A stretch of 64,000 bases of DNA from UBA668 sp041918155 (GCA_041918155.1 JAYRWH010000080.1:1-64000); one strand, 5' to 3'. Shown: positions 27,145 to 35,586, counted from the first letter of the stretch. Made by a program: numbers and translations. Notes: generated from the letters alone by a model not told the origin.

Positions 27145-27738
27145 TCAGCTCCTGGTGAGTGCCTGGTAAGCGGGCAGGAAGGTGTGGATGAACTGGCGCG
27201 CCGATTCCGGATTGCCGAAATCGACAACATCGGAGGGGGCGAGGAAGTACGAGATCACGAGGCGGGACAACAGCTCGACAACCTGCACCGCTTCGTCGCG
27301 CGGCAGGTACTGATCGACCATCGGCACGAGGAACACCGTGGCGACGCGCAGGATGCGCGGGATGCCCTCGACGGTGAGCTGGCCGAGCGCGTCGCCGGGC
27401 TCGGAGGCGAGCATCATCGCCAACTGCTCGTCGGTGCGCAGCTCGCGGGTGGCGGCCACCACCATCCGCACGAGCAGGGTCTCGAGGTCTTCGTGGCCGT
27501 CGATGTCGGCGCTCATGCGGGTGAAGAAGTCCTCCAACTCACGCAAGCGAAACGCGTCGAACAGGACGTCCTTGCCGCCGGGGAACATGCGGTAGAGCGT
27601 CGCCCGGCTGACGCCGGCCTCGGTGGCGATGTCGTCGATCGTGACCTTCTGCATGCCCCACTTGAGGGTGCACGACTTGGCAGCGTCGAGCACACGGGTC
27701 TCGACGTCGCGGGCGGCCGGGGTCATAGGGTGAGACAC
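27145..27738 (-). CDS. TetR family transcriptional regulator
   Basis: The 197-residue protein has an N-terminal TetR helix-turn-helix (about 12-60: VLDAAKSCTLKWGMQKVTIDDIATEAGVSRATLYRMFPGG split across helices 1-3) and a helical ligand-binding C-terminal half. It starts with GTG at 27738; an ATG four codons in is possible. It is followed at once by the di-iron protein gene, and a palindromic operator candidate overlaps its start, so autoregulation of the pair is likely. Confidence 0.88.
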   Translation of the reverse strand: MSHPMTPAARDVETRVLDAAKSCTLKWGMQKVTIDDIATEAGVSRATLYRMFPGGKDVLFDAFRLRELEDFFTRMSADIDGHEDLETLLVRMVVAATRELRTDEQLAMMLASEPGDALGQLTVEGIPRILRVATVFLVPMVDQYLPRDEAVQVVELLSRLVISYFLAPSDVVDFGNPESARQFIHTFLPAYQALTRS

Positions 27739-27758
27739 TAAGACGCTCGGCGTCTCAC
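27730..27758. promoter_or_regulatory. Candidate TetR operator
   Basis: AGACGC-TCG-GCGTCT (27741-27755) is a perfect inverted repeat, and the outer GTGAGAC (27730-27736) and GTCTCAC (27752-27758) pair as well. It lies at the start of the TetR gene and 80 bases from the divergent ABC transporter operon, so it could control either or both. Confidence 0.5.
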
Positions 27759-27836
27759 TGTCAAGGGTGCTTCACAAGACGAGGAATCCTGACCAGATCG
27801 GTCTGCTTTTGCTCGCGCCTGCTAGCCTGCGCAGCC

Positions 27837-28751
27837 ATGAAGAAGACGCTGATCACCAGCGTCGCGTTGGTCGGCCTGTTTCTGGCCTCCTGCAGCGACG
27901 ACAAGAAGGACACCACCGCCACCACGACCGCCTCGACCGGGTTCGACCTGGCGTCGGTGAAGGTCAACGATGCCGCGAAGGCCTGCGCCGACGGCAAGAC
28001 ACTCGCCGCCGGCGAACTCACCATCGCCACCGGCGACCCCGCGTTCCCGCCCTACATGATCGACGACGACCCCACCTCGGGTGAGGGCTTCGAGTCGGCC
28101 CTGGCACTGGCCGTCGCCAAGACCATGGGCTTCGAAGGTGACCAGGTCAGCTGGGTGCGCACCTCGTTCGACACCGCCGTGGCCGGCAGCGACACCAATT
28201 TCGACTTCAACCTGCAGCAGTTCTCGATCAACCCCGAGCGCCAACAAGTCGTGTCGTTCAGCGACCCGTACTACACCGCCAACCAGGCGATCCTCGGCTA
28301 CGCCGACGGCCCGGTCAAGGATGTCACCAAGCTCAGCGACCTCAAGGCGCTGAAGCTCGGCGCGGCGGCCGGCACCACCAGCCTGAAGTTCATCCAGGAC
28401 GTCATCAAGCCCGAGTCGGCAGCATTCGAGTTCGCCAGCAACGCCGACGCCAAGGCAGCGCTCGACGCCGGCCAGATCGAGGCGATCATCAGCGACCTGC
28501 CGACGGCGCTGTACTGGTCGGTGGCCTCCGAAGAAGACGGTGGCGTGCCCGGCACTGTGGTCTTCGGTCAGTTCCCGGTCGATGCCGGTGGCGCCGGCGA
28601 CCAGTGGGGCATGCTCTTCGCGAAGGACAACCCGCTGGTGGAGTGCGTCAACCTGGCGCTGGCCGCGCTCACCGATTCGGGCGCCCTCGCCGCGGTCACA
28701 GAAGAGTGGATGGCGGGCTACACCGAGGCCCCGACGCTGTCGAAGGACTGA
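27837..28751 (+). CDS. Polar amino acid ABC transporter, substrate-binding lipoprotein
   Basis: The 304-residue protein has a lipoprotein leader with lipobox LFLASC (C about 20), then a type II periplasmic-binding fold: ELTIATGDPAFPPYMI, GFESALALAVAKTMGF, FDFNLQQFSINPERQQVVSFSDPYY and LKALKLGAAAGTTS. These are the SBP_bac_3 signatures of polar amino acid or opine binding proteins. It captures substrate outside the membrane and passes it to the permease and ATPase encoded next. The three genes run together with overlaps. Confidence 0.9.
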   Translation: MKKTLITSVALVGLFLASCSDDKKDTTATTTASTGFDLASVKVNDAAKACADGKTLAAGELTIATGDPAFPPYMIDDDPTSGEGFESALALAVAKTMGFEGDQVSWVRTSFDTAVAGSDTNFDFNLQQFSINPERQQVVSFSDPYYTANQAILGYADGPVKDVTKLSDLKALKLGAAAGTTSLKFIQDVIKPESAAFEFASNADAKAALDAGQIEAIISDLPTALYWSVASEEDGGVPGTVVFGQFPVDAGGAGDQWGMLFAKDNPLVECVNLALAALTDSGALAAVTEEWMAGYTEAPTLSKD

Positions 28752-28752
28752 C

Positions 28753-29616
28753 ATGACGCCGCCGACCCGGCGCCAGCTGTGGCTGCGGCGACAGCGGCGC
28801 CGGGCCGTGGTGATCGCCACCGTGTCCACGGTGGTCACTGTCGTCGCAATCTGGTACCTCATCACCCATTCGGCCGGTTGGCCGCGTGTCAAGAAGGTGT
28901 TCTTCGACGGCAAGCACTTCCGTGAGGACTTCCCGGTCCTGCTCGGCTACCTGTGGCAGGACGTGAAGCTGTTCCTCCAGTGCGCGCCCTGCATCCTGCT
29001 GCTCGGCCTGTTGCTGGCCCTGTGCCGCAACACGCGCAACCCGGTGCTGTTCCCGCTGCGCGCATTTGCCGCCGCCTACACGGACTTCTTCCGTGGCATC
29101 CCGGTGATCCTCACCGTGTACTTGTTCGGCTTCGGCATGGCCAAACTGGTCAAGGACTGGGGCGAATTCCACTTCCTCGGATTCGGTGGAGCCTGGAACT
29201 CGCCCTACCTGTGGGGGCCCGTCGCGCTCGTCCTCGCCTACAGCGCATACGTGTGCGAGGTGTTCCGCTCAGGAATCGAGGGCGTGCACGAGAGCCAGCG
29301 CGCCGGCGCCCGCTCGCTCGGGCTCTCGCACGGGCAGACGATGCGCCACGTGGTGCTCCCGCAGGCCTTCCGCCGCGTGATCCCACCGCTGATGAACGAC
29401 ATGCTCTCTCTGCAGAAGGATGTCGCCCTCATCTCACTGCTCGGCATCGTCGAGGTGTTCAAGCGGGCCACGTCCATCAAGGACTACACCGGTAACTTCA
29501 CACCGCTGGTGGCCGCCGCCCTCATCTTCCTCGTGCTCACCATCCCCGAGACACGGCTGGTCGATTGGTACACCGCTCGTCAACGTCGCCGCACCGGCGG
29601 GTCGGTGATTGCATGA
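28753..29616 (+). CDS. Polar amino acid ABC transporter permease
   Basis: The 287-residue membrane protein (HisM/GlnP type) has about five transmembrane segments and the EAA loop that contacts the ATPase (VHESQRAGARSLGLSHGQTMRHVVLPQA). The N-terminus is basic (RRQLWLRRQRRR) before the first helix. It starts at ATG 28753, two bases after the binding-protein stop. Its stop overlaps the ATPase start. A single permease gene implies a homodimer. Confidence 0.9.
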   Translation: MTPPTRRQLWLRRQRRRAVVIATVSTVVTVVAIWYLITHSAGWPRVKKVFFDGKHFREDFPVLLGYLWQDVKLFLQCAPCILLLGLLLALCRNTRNPVLFPLRAFAAAYTDFFRGIPVILTVYLFGFGMAKLVKDWGEFHFLGFGGAWNSPYLWGPVALVLAYSAYVCEVFRSGIEGVHESQRAGARSLGLSHGQTMRHVVLPQAFRRVIPPLMNDMLSLQKDVALISLLGIVEVFKRATSIKDYTGNFTPLVAAALIFLVLTIPETRLVDWYTARQRRRTGGSVIA

Positions 29617-30371
29617 GCAAGCTGTCCGTGAGCAATGTGCGCAAGGCGTTCGGTACCCACACCGTGCTCGACAACGTGTCGCTCGACGTGGAGGAACACG
29701 GCGTCGTCTGCCTGATCGGCGCCAGCGGCTCGGGAAAGAGCACGCTGCTGCGCTGTATCAACTTGCTGGAGCCGATCGACGACGGTGAGATCCTGCTCGC
29801 CGACCCCGACGGCACGGTGGTGGACATCAGCGAGCCCGGCCTCGACCCCGACCCGATCCGTCGTCGTATCGGGATGGTGTTCCAGAGCTACAACCTGTTC
29901 CCGCACATGAGCGTGTTGCGCAACATCACGCTCGGGCCCACCAAAGTGCTCAAGCGCGACCGGAAGGAATCGGCGGCATACGCCCACGAGTTGCTCGGCC
30001 GCTTCGGCCTCGACGACAAGGCGGGGGCCTACCCCGACCAGCTCTCCGGCGGCCAGCAGCAGCGCGTCGCCATCGTGCGCGCCCTAGCGATGCAGCCCGA
30101 ACTGATCCTGCTCGACGAGGTGACCGCCGCGCTCGACCCGGTGCTCGTCGGCGAGGTGCTCAACGTGATCCGTGACATGCGCAGCCAGGGAATGACGATG
30201 ATCATCGCCACCCACGAGATGGGCTTCGCCAAGGAGATCGCCGACCTGGTGTGCTTCCTGAAGGACGGGGTGATCCTCGAGTCCGCTCCCCCGGCCAAGC
30301 TGTTCAGCGCGCCCGATCGTCAGGAGACGGCCGACTTCCTCCAGCGCGTGATCGCCAGCGGCCGCCTGTAG
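29613..30371 (+). CDS. Polar amino acid ABC transporter ATPase
   Basis: The 252-residue ATPase has Walker A GASGSGKST, a Q-loop in FQSYNLFPHMSVLRNI, signature LSGGQQQRVAI, Walker B LILLDE and H-loop ATHEMGF. It energises the binding protein and permease encoded directly upstream. The ATG at 29613 overlaps the permease stop (ATGA). Residue after Walker B reads DEVTAAL rather than the common DEPTSAL, a conservative change seen in this subfamily. Confidence 0.93.
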   Translation: MSKLSVSNVRKAFGTHTVLDNVSLDVEEHGVVCLIGASGSGKSTLLRCINLLEPIDDGEILLADPDGTVVDISEPGLDPDPIRRRIGMVFQSYNLFPHMSVLRNITLGPTKVLKRDRKESAAYAHELLGRFGLDDKAGAYPDQLSGGQQQRVAIVRALAMQPELILLDEVTAALDPVLVGEVLNVIRDMRSQGMTMIIATHEMGFAKEIADLVCFLKDGVILESAPPAKLFSAPDRQETADFLQRVIASGRL

Positions 30372-30409
30372 CCGCGAATGGAATCGCCTGGCCCAGGCCT
30401 CTCATAGTC

Positions 30410-30861
30410 GTGACGACCGATCACGAACTCGACCTGTTCCTGGCCACGACCCGACCCGCATTGGAACGCGCTCTCACGGCCCGGTGGGGTCTGCCCGCCG
30501 GTGCGGATGCCGCGGCCGACGCCCTCGAGTACGCGGTGCGCAACTGGCAGCGAATGTCGGCAATGCAGAACCCGGCCGGCTACCTGTTCCGGGTCGGGTG
30601 TTCACGGGCGCGGCGCGATCACGCACGACGCAAGCGCGAACTCGTCGCGCAGCCGGCAACGGCAGACGCACCGCTCGACATCGACCTGCAGCGAGCGCTG
30701 ATGAAGCTCAAATGGGAGCACGCGTCGCCATCATCCTGGTGCACGGCCACGGCCATACCTACGCGAGCGCGGCTGAGCTGCTCGATGTGCCGGTCACCAC
30801 CATCACGAACCACATCAACCGCGGGCTCGCCCGCCTGCGCACCCTCTTGGAGGAACGATGA
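30410..30861 (+). pseudogene. ECF sigma-70-like factor, frameshifted
   Basis: From a GTG at 30410 one frame encodes a sigma region 2-like N-terminus (ADALEYAVRNWQRM, NPAGYLFRVGCSRARRDHARRKREL). At about 30719-30722 coding passes to the next frame, which encodes region 4: VAIILVHGHGHTYASAAELL and TITNHINRGLARLRTLLEER. Adding one base there would restore a 150-residue protein reading LKWEQRVAIIL. The gene overlaps the next one by four bases (ATGA), as sigma and anti-sigma genes often do. Either the gene is inactive or the sequence lacks one base. The recoverable product is short for an ECF factor. Confidence 0.65.
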
Positions 30862-31472
30862 CCAGCGACCTGCTCGACCGCCTGGAACGGCTCGGCGCCC
30901 ACCTCGACGAGGAGCGCGTGGTCGTCTCCGATGGCCTGCTGCACGTCGTGCCGTCCGCTCGGCCGAGGCACTGGGGCCGGATGGCCGCAGCCGCTGCCGT
31001 GCTCGTCGCCACCACTGTCGGAGTGTGGGCCGTCGTGCCCCGCGACGCGACGCCTGCGGCCGACACCCCGGCACCGTCGATCCGAAACGGGGCCGACATC
31101 GTCGTCTGGGTGCGCCACGGCGCCGCCGCCGAGCAGGTGCAGTTCCTCAGCGATGTCCTCGCCCAGTTCGACCTGATCGACACCTCCCGCACGGAGTACG
31201 TCGACGAGGCTGCATCGCTGGTTGTCGCCCGCACACTCCTCACGCCTGACGAGTTCGCCCTCCTCGCGCCGCAGATTCCGTCGTTCTTCCGCCTGTACGC
31301 ACTGCCGTCGACGACGGACGCTCAGATCACGCTGCTCGCGGAGGAGATGCGCACACTTCCCAACTCCATCGACGTGAATCCACCGTGGCCGATCGAGTCG
31401 ATTCCGCCCGGCGGCACCGCGCCCGACCCATCGTCGGTCACCACGATCGCCCTGCCCACCACGAACCGCTGA
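30858..31472 (+). CDS. Single-pass membrane protein with FtsX-like extracellular domain, possible anti-sigma factor
   Basis: The 204-residue protein has a cytosolic N-terminus of about 40 residues, one transmembrane helix (about 42-63) and an outer domain. Residues about 75-170 (NGADIVVWVRHGAAAEQVQFLSDVL split over two strands, then EAASLVVARTLLTPDEF) resemble the FtsX extracellular domain (permease FtsX-ECD). A Pro/Thr-rich tail follows. Its overlap with the sigma-factor gene and single-pass topology suggest a membrane anti-sigma or signalling partner; no zinc-binding anti-sigma motif is visible. A strong hairpin follows the stop. Confidence 0.6.
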   Translation: MTSDLLDRLERLGAHLDEERVVVSDGLLHVVPSARPRHWGRMAAAAAVLVATTVGVWAVVPRDATPAADTPAPSIRNGADIVVWVRHGAAAEQVQFLSDVLAQFDLIDTSRTEYVDEAASLVVARTLLTPDEFALLAPQIPSFFRLYALPSTTDAQITLLAEEMRTLPNSIDVNPPWPIESIPPGGTAPDPSSVTTIALPTTNR

Positions 31473-31490
31473 ACTGGTCTGGAGCCGTCC

Positions 31491-31522
31491 CGGCTTCCGG
31501 GAACTGTCGTTCCCAGAAGCCG
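31491..31522. terminator. Hairpin after the FtsX-like gene
   Basis: CGGCTTCCGGGAAC (31491-31504) pairs with GTTCCCAGAAGCCG (31509-31522) around a TGTC loop, with a single C-A mismatch. There is no T tract, as is common in actinobacteria. It lies 19 bases after the stop and is probably a transcription terminator. Confidence 0.6.
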
Positions 31523-31596
31523 ATTCGGGAGGATCGCTGCCCAGAAGCCGGCCAAGCCCACCAACCAACCGTGCGCGCCCGTTACCCTCCTGTGCC

Positions 31597-32247
31597 GTGA
31601 CCGCCGAGGAAGTTAGCCCGCCGCCGACCCCTCCCGTGTCACCGGAAGTCGCCGCCCGCTCCGGGCCGGTGTGGCTGGTCGCCTTCGTCGGCCTGGTCGT
31701 ATGCACCAACGTCGCCGCTGCCGGCTGGTCGAAGTTGCACAACAGCCATCCTGCGGGCCTGCTGTGGCTGTCGTCGCGCAACCGCTTCCTCGTCGCCGTC
31801 GTGCCCACCGGCATCCCGCTCTGGCAGTGGTGCCTAATCGCCTGCGCCCGGATTGGTGCCGCAGCGTTGGTGTGCCACATGATCGGCCGCGTCTACGGCG
31901 ACCAGGCGCTGCGTTGGTTCTGGCGCTTCCTCGGCATGCCCCAGGAACAGGTGGCCAAGTTCGAGAAGGCGTTCGACAACGCCGAATGGGCAGTCGTGCC
32001 GTTCTTCGTCGGCAGCAACATCGTCTGGGTGCTCACCGGAGCGGCGCGCAGTTCGTGGAAGCGGCTCGTGCCCCTGGCCCTCCTCGGGCTGGCCTCCCGC
32101 CTCGCCCTGCTGTGGTGGCTGGCCAAGCAGTTCGAGTCGCAGCTCAACTCGATCCTGCGCTTCGTCGACCATTACCAGTGGTGGTTCCTCGGCGGCTCGA
32201 TCCTGATCGTCGTGCTCGCCAACGTGCGCAACCTGCGCGGCCGCTGA
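31597..32247 (+). CDS. Multi-pass membrane protein, possibly DedA/VTT-like
   Basis: The 216-residue protein has a Pro-rich cytosolic start and about five hydrophobic segments (near 25-45, 74-96, 130-148, 158-174, 190-210). The order KFEKAFDNAEWAVVPFF, SNIVWVLTGAARSS and a closing WWFLGGSILIVVL recalls the VTT half of DedA-family lipid scramblase-like proteins. The match is weak. The GTG start at 31597 is the only reasonable one. It stands between two hairpins and is followed by tpx. Confidence 0.55.
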   Translation: MTAEEVSPPPTPPVSPEVAARSGPVWLVAFVGLVVCTNVAAAGWSKLHNSHPAGLLWLSSRNRFLVAVVPTGIPLWQWCLIACARIGAAALVCHMIGRVYGDQALRWFWRFLGMPQEQVAKFEKAFDNAEWAVVPFFVGSNIVWVLTGAARSSWKRLVPLALLGLASRLALLWWLAKQFESQLNSILRFVDHYQWWFLGGSILIVVLANVRNLRGR

Positions 32248-32270
32248 CGCGGTAGGTAGGCTTTACACCT

Positions 32271-32768
32271 ATGGCAACCACCACTCTTGGGGGCAACCCC
32301 ATCAACACCGTCGGCGAACTCCCCACGGTCGGCTCCCAGGCCCCGTCATTCACGCTCACCGCGGCCGACATGAGCGAGGTCACCCTCGCCGGTCTGGCCG
32401 GCAAGCGCGTCGTGCTGAACATCTTCCCCAGCATCGACACGGGCGTGTGCGCCACCAGCACCCGCAAGTTCAACGAGCTGGCCACCGGCCTGGCCAACAC
32501 CCAGGTGGTGTGCGTGTCGGCCGACCTGCCGTTCGCGCTGAATCGCTTCTGCGGCGCCGAGGGCATCACCAACATCGTCACCGCCAGCACGTTCCGCAGC
32601 ACCTTCGGCACCGACTACGGCGTGAAGATGGCCGAAGGCCGACTCGCCGCGTTGCTGGCCCGCTCGGTCGTCGTCATCGACGAGGCCGGCAAGGTCGTCT
32701 ACACCCAGCTCACCGACAGCATCGGTGACGAGCCGAACTACGACGCGGCCATCGCCGCCCTCGCCTGA
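32271..32768 (+). CDS. tpx: Thiol peroxidase
   Basis: Tpx is a 2-Cys peroxiredoxin that reduces hydrogen and organic peroxides with thioredoxin. The 165-residue protein has the peroxidatic cysteine in SIDTGVCATSTRKFN (C60, with T57 of the PxxxT-C motif) and the resolving cysteine in NRFCGAEG (C94), and the family N-terminus with GNPINTVGELPTVG. It is cytosolic and complete. The ATG at 32271 lies close to a TACACC-like -10, so the leader is short. Confidence 0.95.
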   Translation: MATTTLGGNPINTVGELPTVGSQAPSFTLTAADMSEVTLAGLAGKRVVLNIFPSIDTGVCATSTRKFNELATGLANTQVVCVSADLPFALNRFCGAEGITNIVTASTFRSTFGTDYGVKMAEGRLAALLARSVVVIDEAGKVVYTQLTDSIGDEPNYDAAIAALA

Positions 32769-32806
32769 CCGGTCCTCCGAGGCTTCCTACGGCGCAGCTC
32801 GCCTTG

Positions 32807-32843
32807 GAGTGTTTCCGTCGACCCTGTGCCGACGGAAACACTC
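32807..32843. terminator. Hairpin between convergent tpx and thiolase genes
   Basis: GAGTGTTTCCGTCG (32807-32820) pairs perfectly over 14 bp with CGACGGAAACACTC (32830-32843) around a 9-base loop. It lies between two converging genes and can terminate both. The segment 32812-32844 is 29/33 identical to 59059-59091, so it belongs to a small repeat family. Confidence 0.7.
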
Positions 32844-32856
32844 GGACAACAGTCTC

Positions 32857-34002
32857 CTAGAGCGACACGATGGCGACGCCGGCGGTGCCCGGGGCACCGT
32901 AGAGCTGGCCGTAACCGACTCGCGGTGAACCCGGAACCTGGCGTTCTCCGGCCTGGCCGCGCAGCTGGAGCACCAGCTCGTGGATTTGGCGCAGGCCCGA
33001 CGCACCGATCGGCTCGCCGTTGGCGATGAGGCCGCCGTCGGTGTTCGTGGGCAACGGCCCGCCGATCTCGGTGGCGCCCTCGGCGTAAAGCTTCTCCTGC
33101 TCGCCGTCGGCGCAGAACCCGTTCTCGGAGAGGTGCATCACTTCCGCACCAGAATCGGTGTCCTGCAACTGGATCACATCCACGTCCTGGGGCCCAATAC
33201 CGGCCAGCTCGTAAGCCGCCTTCGAGGCGTCGACGGTGGGCGCGTCGGCACGCTGGAGCGGCACCCATGGGCTGTGCACCTCGAACGCCCCGAGGCGGCG
33301 GGTGCGCACCACTGAGGCCTTCAGGTAGATCGGTTTGCTCGTGTACTGGTGCGCCACCTCGGCGCGGCACAGCACGACGGCCGCGGCGCCCTCGTCGGGC
33401 GAGCAGAACATGTATTGGGTCAGCGGATCGTTCACCATCGTCGCCTCGAGGATCGCCTCCTCGGTCATCGGTGTGCGGCGGAAGGCGTTCGGGTTCAGCG
33501 CCCCGTTCCGGTAATTCTTCGCCGCCACCTTGGCGAGCGTGCGCGGCGAGATGCCGAAGTCGTGCATGTAGCGCTGGATCTTCATTGCGAAGAACTTCGG
33601 CGTGAGGAACAGGCCGGTCTCGCCGTACCAACTCGGCAGGGCGTACTGCACCGGATCGGCAGAGAACGCACCGGGCATGTGCTTGTCCATCCCGATCGCG
33701 ACGCCGATGTCGTACTCGCCGAGGCGGATCGTGTTCGCCGCCTGGGTGAGCGCGCTCGCGGCAGTCGCGCACCCGTTGTACACGTCGGTGAAGGGGATGC
33801 CCGTGAGCCCCAGCATCTTCACCACGGCGTCGGGGTTGTCGACCTCGTAGCTGCCGCCGAACGCGAACTGCACCTGCTTCCAGGTGATGCCCGCGTCGGC
33901 GAGCGCCATGCGGGTGGCCGTGGCGCCCAGCTCGATGGCCGAGGTGCCGGGGAAACGGCCGAACGCGGTGCGCCCGACTCCGATGATGGCAACGTCGTCC
34001 AT
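32857..34002 (-). CDS. Thiolase-like protein (lipid-transfer/SCP-x type)
   Basis: The 381-residue protein has the thiolase fold with nucleophile region YNGCATAASAL (C78), start VAIIGVGRTAFGRFPG and end SPRVGYGQLYGAPGTAGVAIVSL. It lacks the classical C-terminal CxG thiolase motif and keeps a GEPIGASG histidine-less segment, as in the SCP-x/lipid-transfer group. Members paired with a DUF35 protein catalyse retro-aldol or thiolytic steps on steroid or branched acyl-CoAs, or ketoacyl condensation. The DUF35 partner gene lies just upstream (2-base gap), so the two probably form a complex. The start is ATG 34002. Confidence 0.8.
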   Translation of the reverse strand: MDDVAIIGVGRTAFGRFPGTSAIELGATATRMALADAGITWKQVQFAFGGSYEVDNPDAVVKMLGLTGIPFTDVYNGCATAASALTQAANTIRLGEYDIGVAIGMDKHMPGAFSADPVQYALPSWYGETGLFLTPKFFAMKIQRYMHDFGISPRTLAKVAAKNYRNGALNPNAFRRTPMTEEAILEATMVNDPLTQYMFCSPDEGAAAVVLCRAEVAHQYTSKPIYLKASVVRTRRLGAFEVHSPWVPLQRADAPTVDASKAAYELAGIGPQDVDVIQLQDTDSGAEVMHLSENGFCADGEQEKLYAEGATEIGGPLPTNTDGGLIANGEPIGASGLRQIHELVLQLRGQAGERQVPGSPRVGYGQLYGAPGTAGVAIVSL

Positions 34003-34004
34003 GG

Positions 34005-34433
34005 TCACTTCCCTCCTGCGGGCTCGAAGGCGTAGGTGAGGATCTCGGTGCCATCCTCGTCGGTGGCGAAGGGCAGCACGGTGAGCCGCATCGGCATTCC
34101 GATGGTGAGCTCGGTGTCGACGTTGCCCACCAGGCGGGCCTCGACGCGCCCCTCCGGCAGCTCGATGAAGCCGACGCCATAGGGCTGGAACTCCTTGGCC
34201 GACTCGCGCCCGGCATACGGCGGGTTCTTCGGCTGGAAGCGCTGGCGGGTCCAGGTCCAGAGCGTGCCGGTGGGCGACAGCGGGATCGTTGTGACCTGGT
34301 CGGTTCCGCACTGCGGGCACCCGCTCTGCACCGGGAAGGTGATGTGCGCGCACACGTCGCACTTCGTTCCCAGCAAGTGCAAATCGTCACCCGCCCCCGC
34401 GAACAACCCGTCGGCAACCACACGCTGCGCCAT
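34005..34433 (-). CDS. Zn-ribbon and OB-fold protein (DUF35)
   Basis: The 142-residue protein has an N-terminal rubredoxin-like zinc ribbon with CDVC (C25, C28) and CPQC (C39, C42), and a C-terminal OB fold (GTLWTWTRQRFQ, GVGFIELPEGRVEARLVG). DUF35 proteins partner thiolase-like and hotdog enzymes and may bind acyl-CoA. The gene directly precedes the thiolase-like gene on the same strand. Start ATG 34433. Confidence 0.88.
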   Translation of the reverse strand: MAQRVVADGLFAGAGDDLHLLGTKCDVCAHITFPVQSGCPQCGTDQVTTIPLSPTGTLWTWTRQRFQPKNPPYAGRESAKEFQPYGVGFIELPEGRVEARLVGNVDTELTIGMPMRLTVLPFATDEDGTEILTYAFEPAGGK

Positions 34434-34477
34434 GAAAACTCCGCTCTCTCAGACCGAAAGCGACACTACCCGATGGG

Positions 34478-35251
34478 CTAGATCGCGAGGAAGGCGTCCA
34501 GCCCGATCGTCAGGCCGGGGAACTCGCCGATCCGCTTGCAGCCGAGCACAATGCCCGGCATGTAGCTGAGCCGGTCGTAGCTGTCCTGGCGGATCGTGAG
34601 CGTCTGGCCCTGCGCCCCGAGAATGACTTCTTGGTGGGCCACCATGCCGCGCATGCGCACGGCATGGACACGGATTCCGTTGGGCCCCTTGCCACCGCGG
34701 GCGCCGGGGTACACCTCGTGCTGAGTCGGATCGGGCGCCCATTCCTCACCGCGCGACGCCCCCATCCGCTGGGCCGTCGTCACCGCGGTGCCCGAGGGGG
34801 CGTCGATCTTTGCATCGTGGTGCAGCTCGATGATCTCGGCCGTGTCGAACCACGGTGCGGCCAGCTCGGCGAAGCGCATCATCAACACCGCGCTGATCGC
34901 GAAGTTGCTGGCGATGAGGCAGTTGCTGCCGCTGAACTCGCTGCGGAACAACGCCAGATCGTCGGCGGTAAGGCCGGTGGTACCCACGACCGCGTGGATG
35001 CTGTGCATCGCCAGGAACGGCAGGGTCGTGCGCGCCGCTGCGGCCACCGTGAAGTCGACGGCGACCTGGCAGCCGGCATCCACCAGCGCCCGGGGTTCAG
35101 CCGCGATGGTGATGCCCTCGCGCACCTCGCCTGCGGCATGCGGATCGACCGCCGCCACCAATTCCAGCGCCGGGTCGGCCGCCACGGCCGCACACACCGC
35201 CGTGCCCATCTTGCCGCCCGCCCCGACGACCCCAACACGAATACCAGTCAT
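34478..35251 (-). CDS. dapB: 4-hydroxy-tetrahydrodipicolinate reductase
   Basis: DapB reduces the DapA product with NAD(P)H in the diaminopimelate/lysine pathway. The 257-residue protein has the dinucleotide motif GVVGAGGKMG (G10 to G16) and the active-site segment ELHHDAKIDAPSGTA with H144/H145 and K148. Length is normal. The small gene at 35295 is divergent from it with 43 bases between starts. It keeps the conserved place after pnp and the M16 peptidase. Confidence 0.95.
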   Translation of the reverse strand: MTGIRVGVVGAGGKMGTAVCAAVAADPALELVAAVDPHAAGEVREGITIAAEPRALVDAGCQVAVDFTVAAAARTTLPFLAMHSIHAVVGTTGLTADDLALFRSEFSGSNCLIASNFAISAVLMMRFAELAAPWFDTAEIIELHHDAKIDAPSGTAVTTAQRMGASRGEEWAPDPTQHEVYPGARGGKGPNGIRVHAVRMRGMVAHQEVILGAQGQTLTIRQDSYDRLSYMPGIVLGCKRIGEFPGLTIGLDAFLAI

Positions 35252-35294
35252 GGTGATGAACGTACCCCGTCACAGATGAGCTAGAACAACAGGT

Positions 35295-35567
35295 ATGAGC
35301 AGCTTCCTCGACAAAGCCAAGGAAAAGGCGCAGCAGCTGGGCACTGCCGCCAAGGAGAAGGCCGACGACATCAAGGACAAGCGCAAGGCCGACGACCTGC
35401 TCGACGACCTTGGCCGCATCCTCTACGCCCAGCGCACCGCCCGTAGTGGCGCCGACGACGAGACGAAGATCACCGACATCGTCGCCCAGCTGAAGGCACT
35501 CGAGACCGAGGGCACCCCAATCCTCGGCGAGAAGCCCGTCAGCAACCTGCCGCCGCCCACCGCCTGA
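35295..35567 (+). CDS. Small charged helical protein of unknown function
   Basis: The 90-residue product is rich in Lys, Asp, Glu and Ala (MSSFLDKAKEKAQQLGTAAK, then KADDIKDKRKADDLLDDLG) and looks like one or two long amphipathic helices with a Pro-rich end (SNLPPPTA). Similar small proteins are annotated hypothetical in actinobacteria. It is divergent from dapB and convergent with the M16 gene, with an ACAGG site before the ATG. No function can be stated. Confidence 0.65.
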   Translation: MSSFLDKAKEKAQQLGTAAKEKADDIKDKRKADDLLDDLGRILYAQRTARSGADDETKITDIVAQLKALETEGTPILGEKPVSNLPPPTA

Positions 35568-35586
35568 GTGCCCTGCCCGGGTCCTA

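Noticed and set aside
30715..30725. Programmed frameshifting in the sigma-like gene
   Set aside because: No slippery heptamer is visible at the junction; a missing base is more likely.
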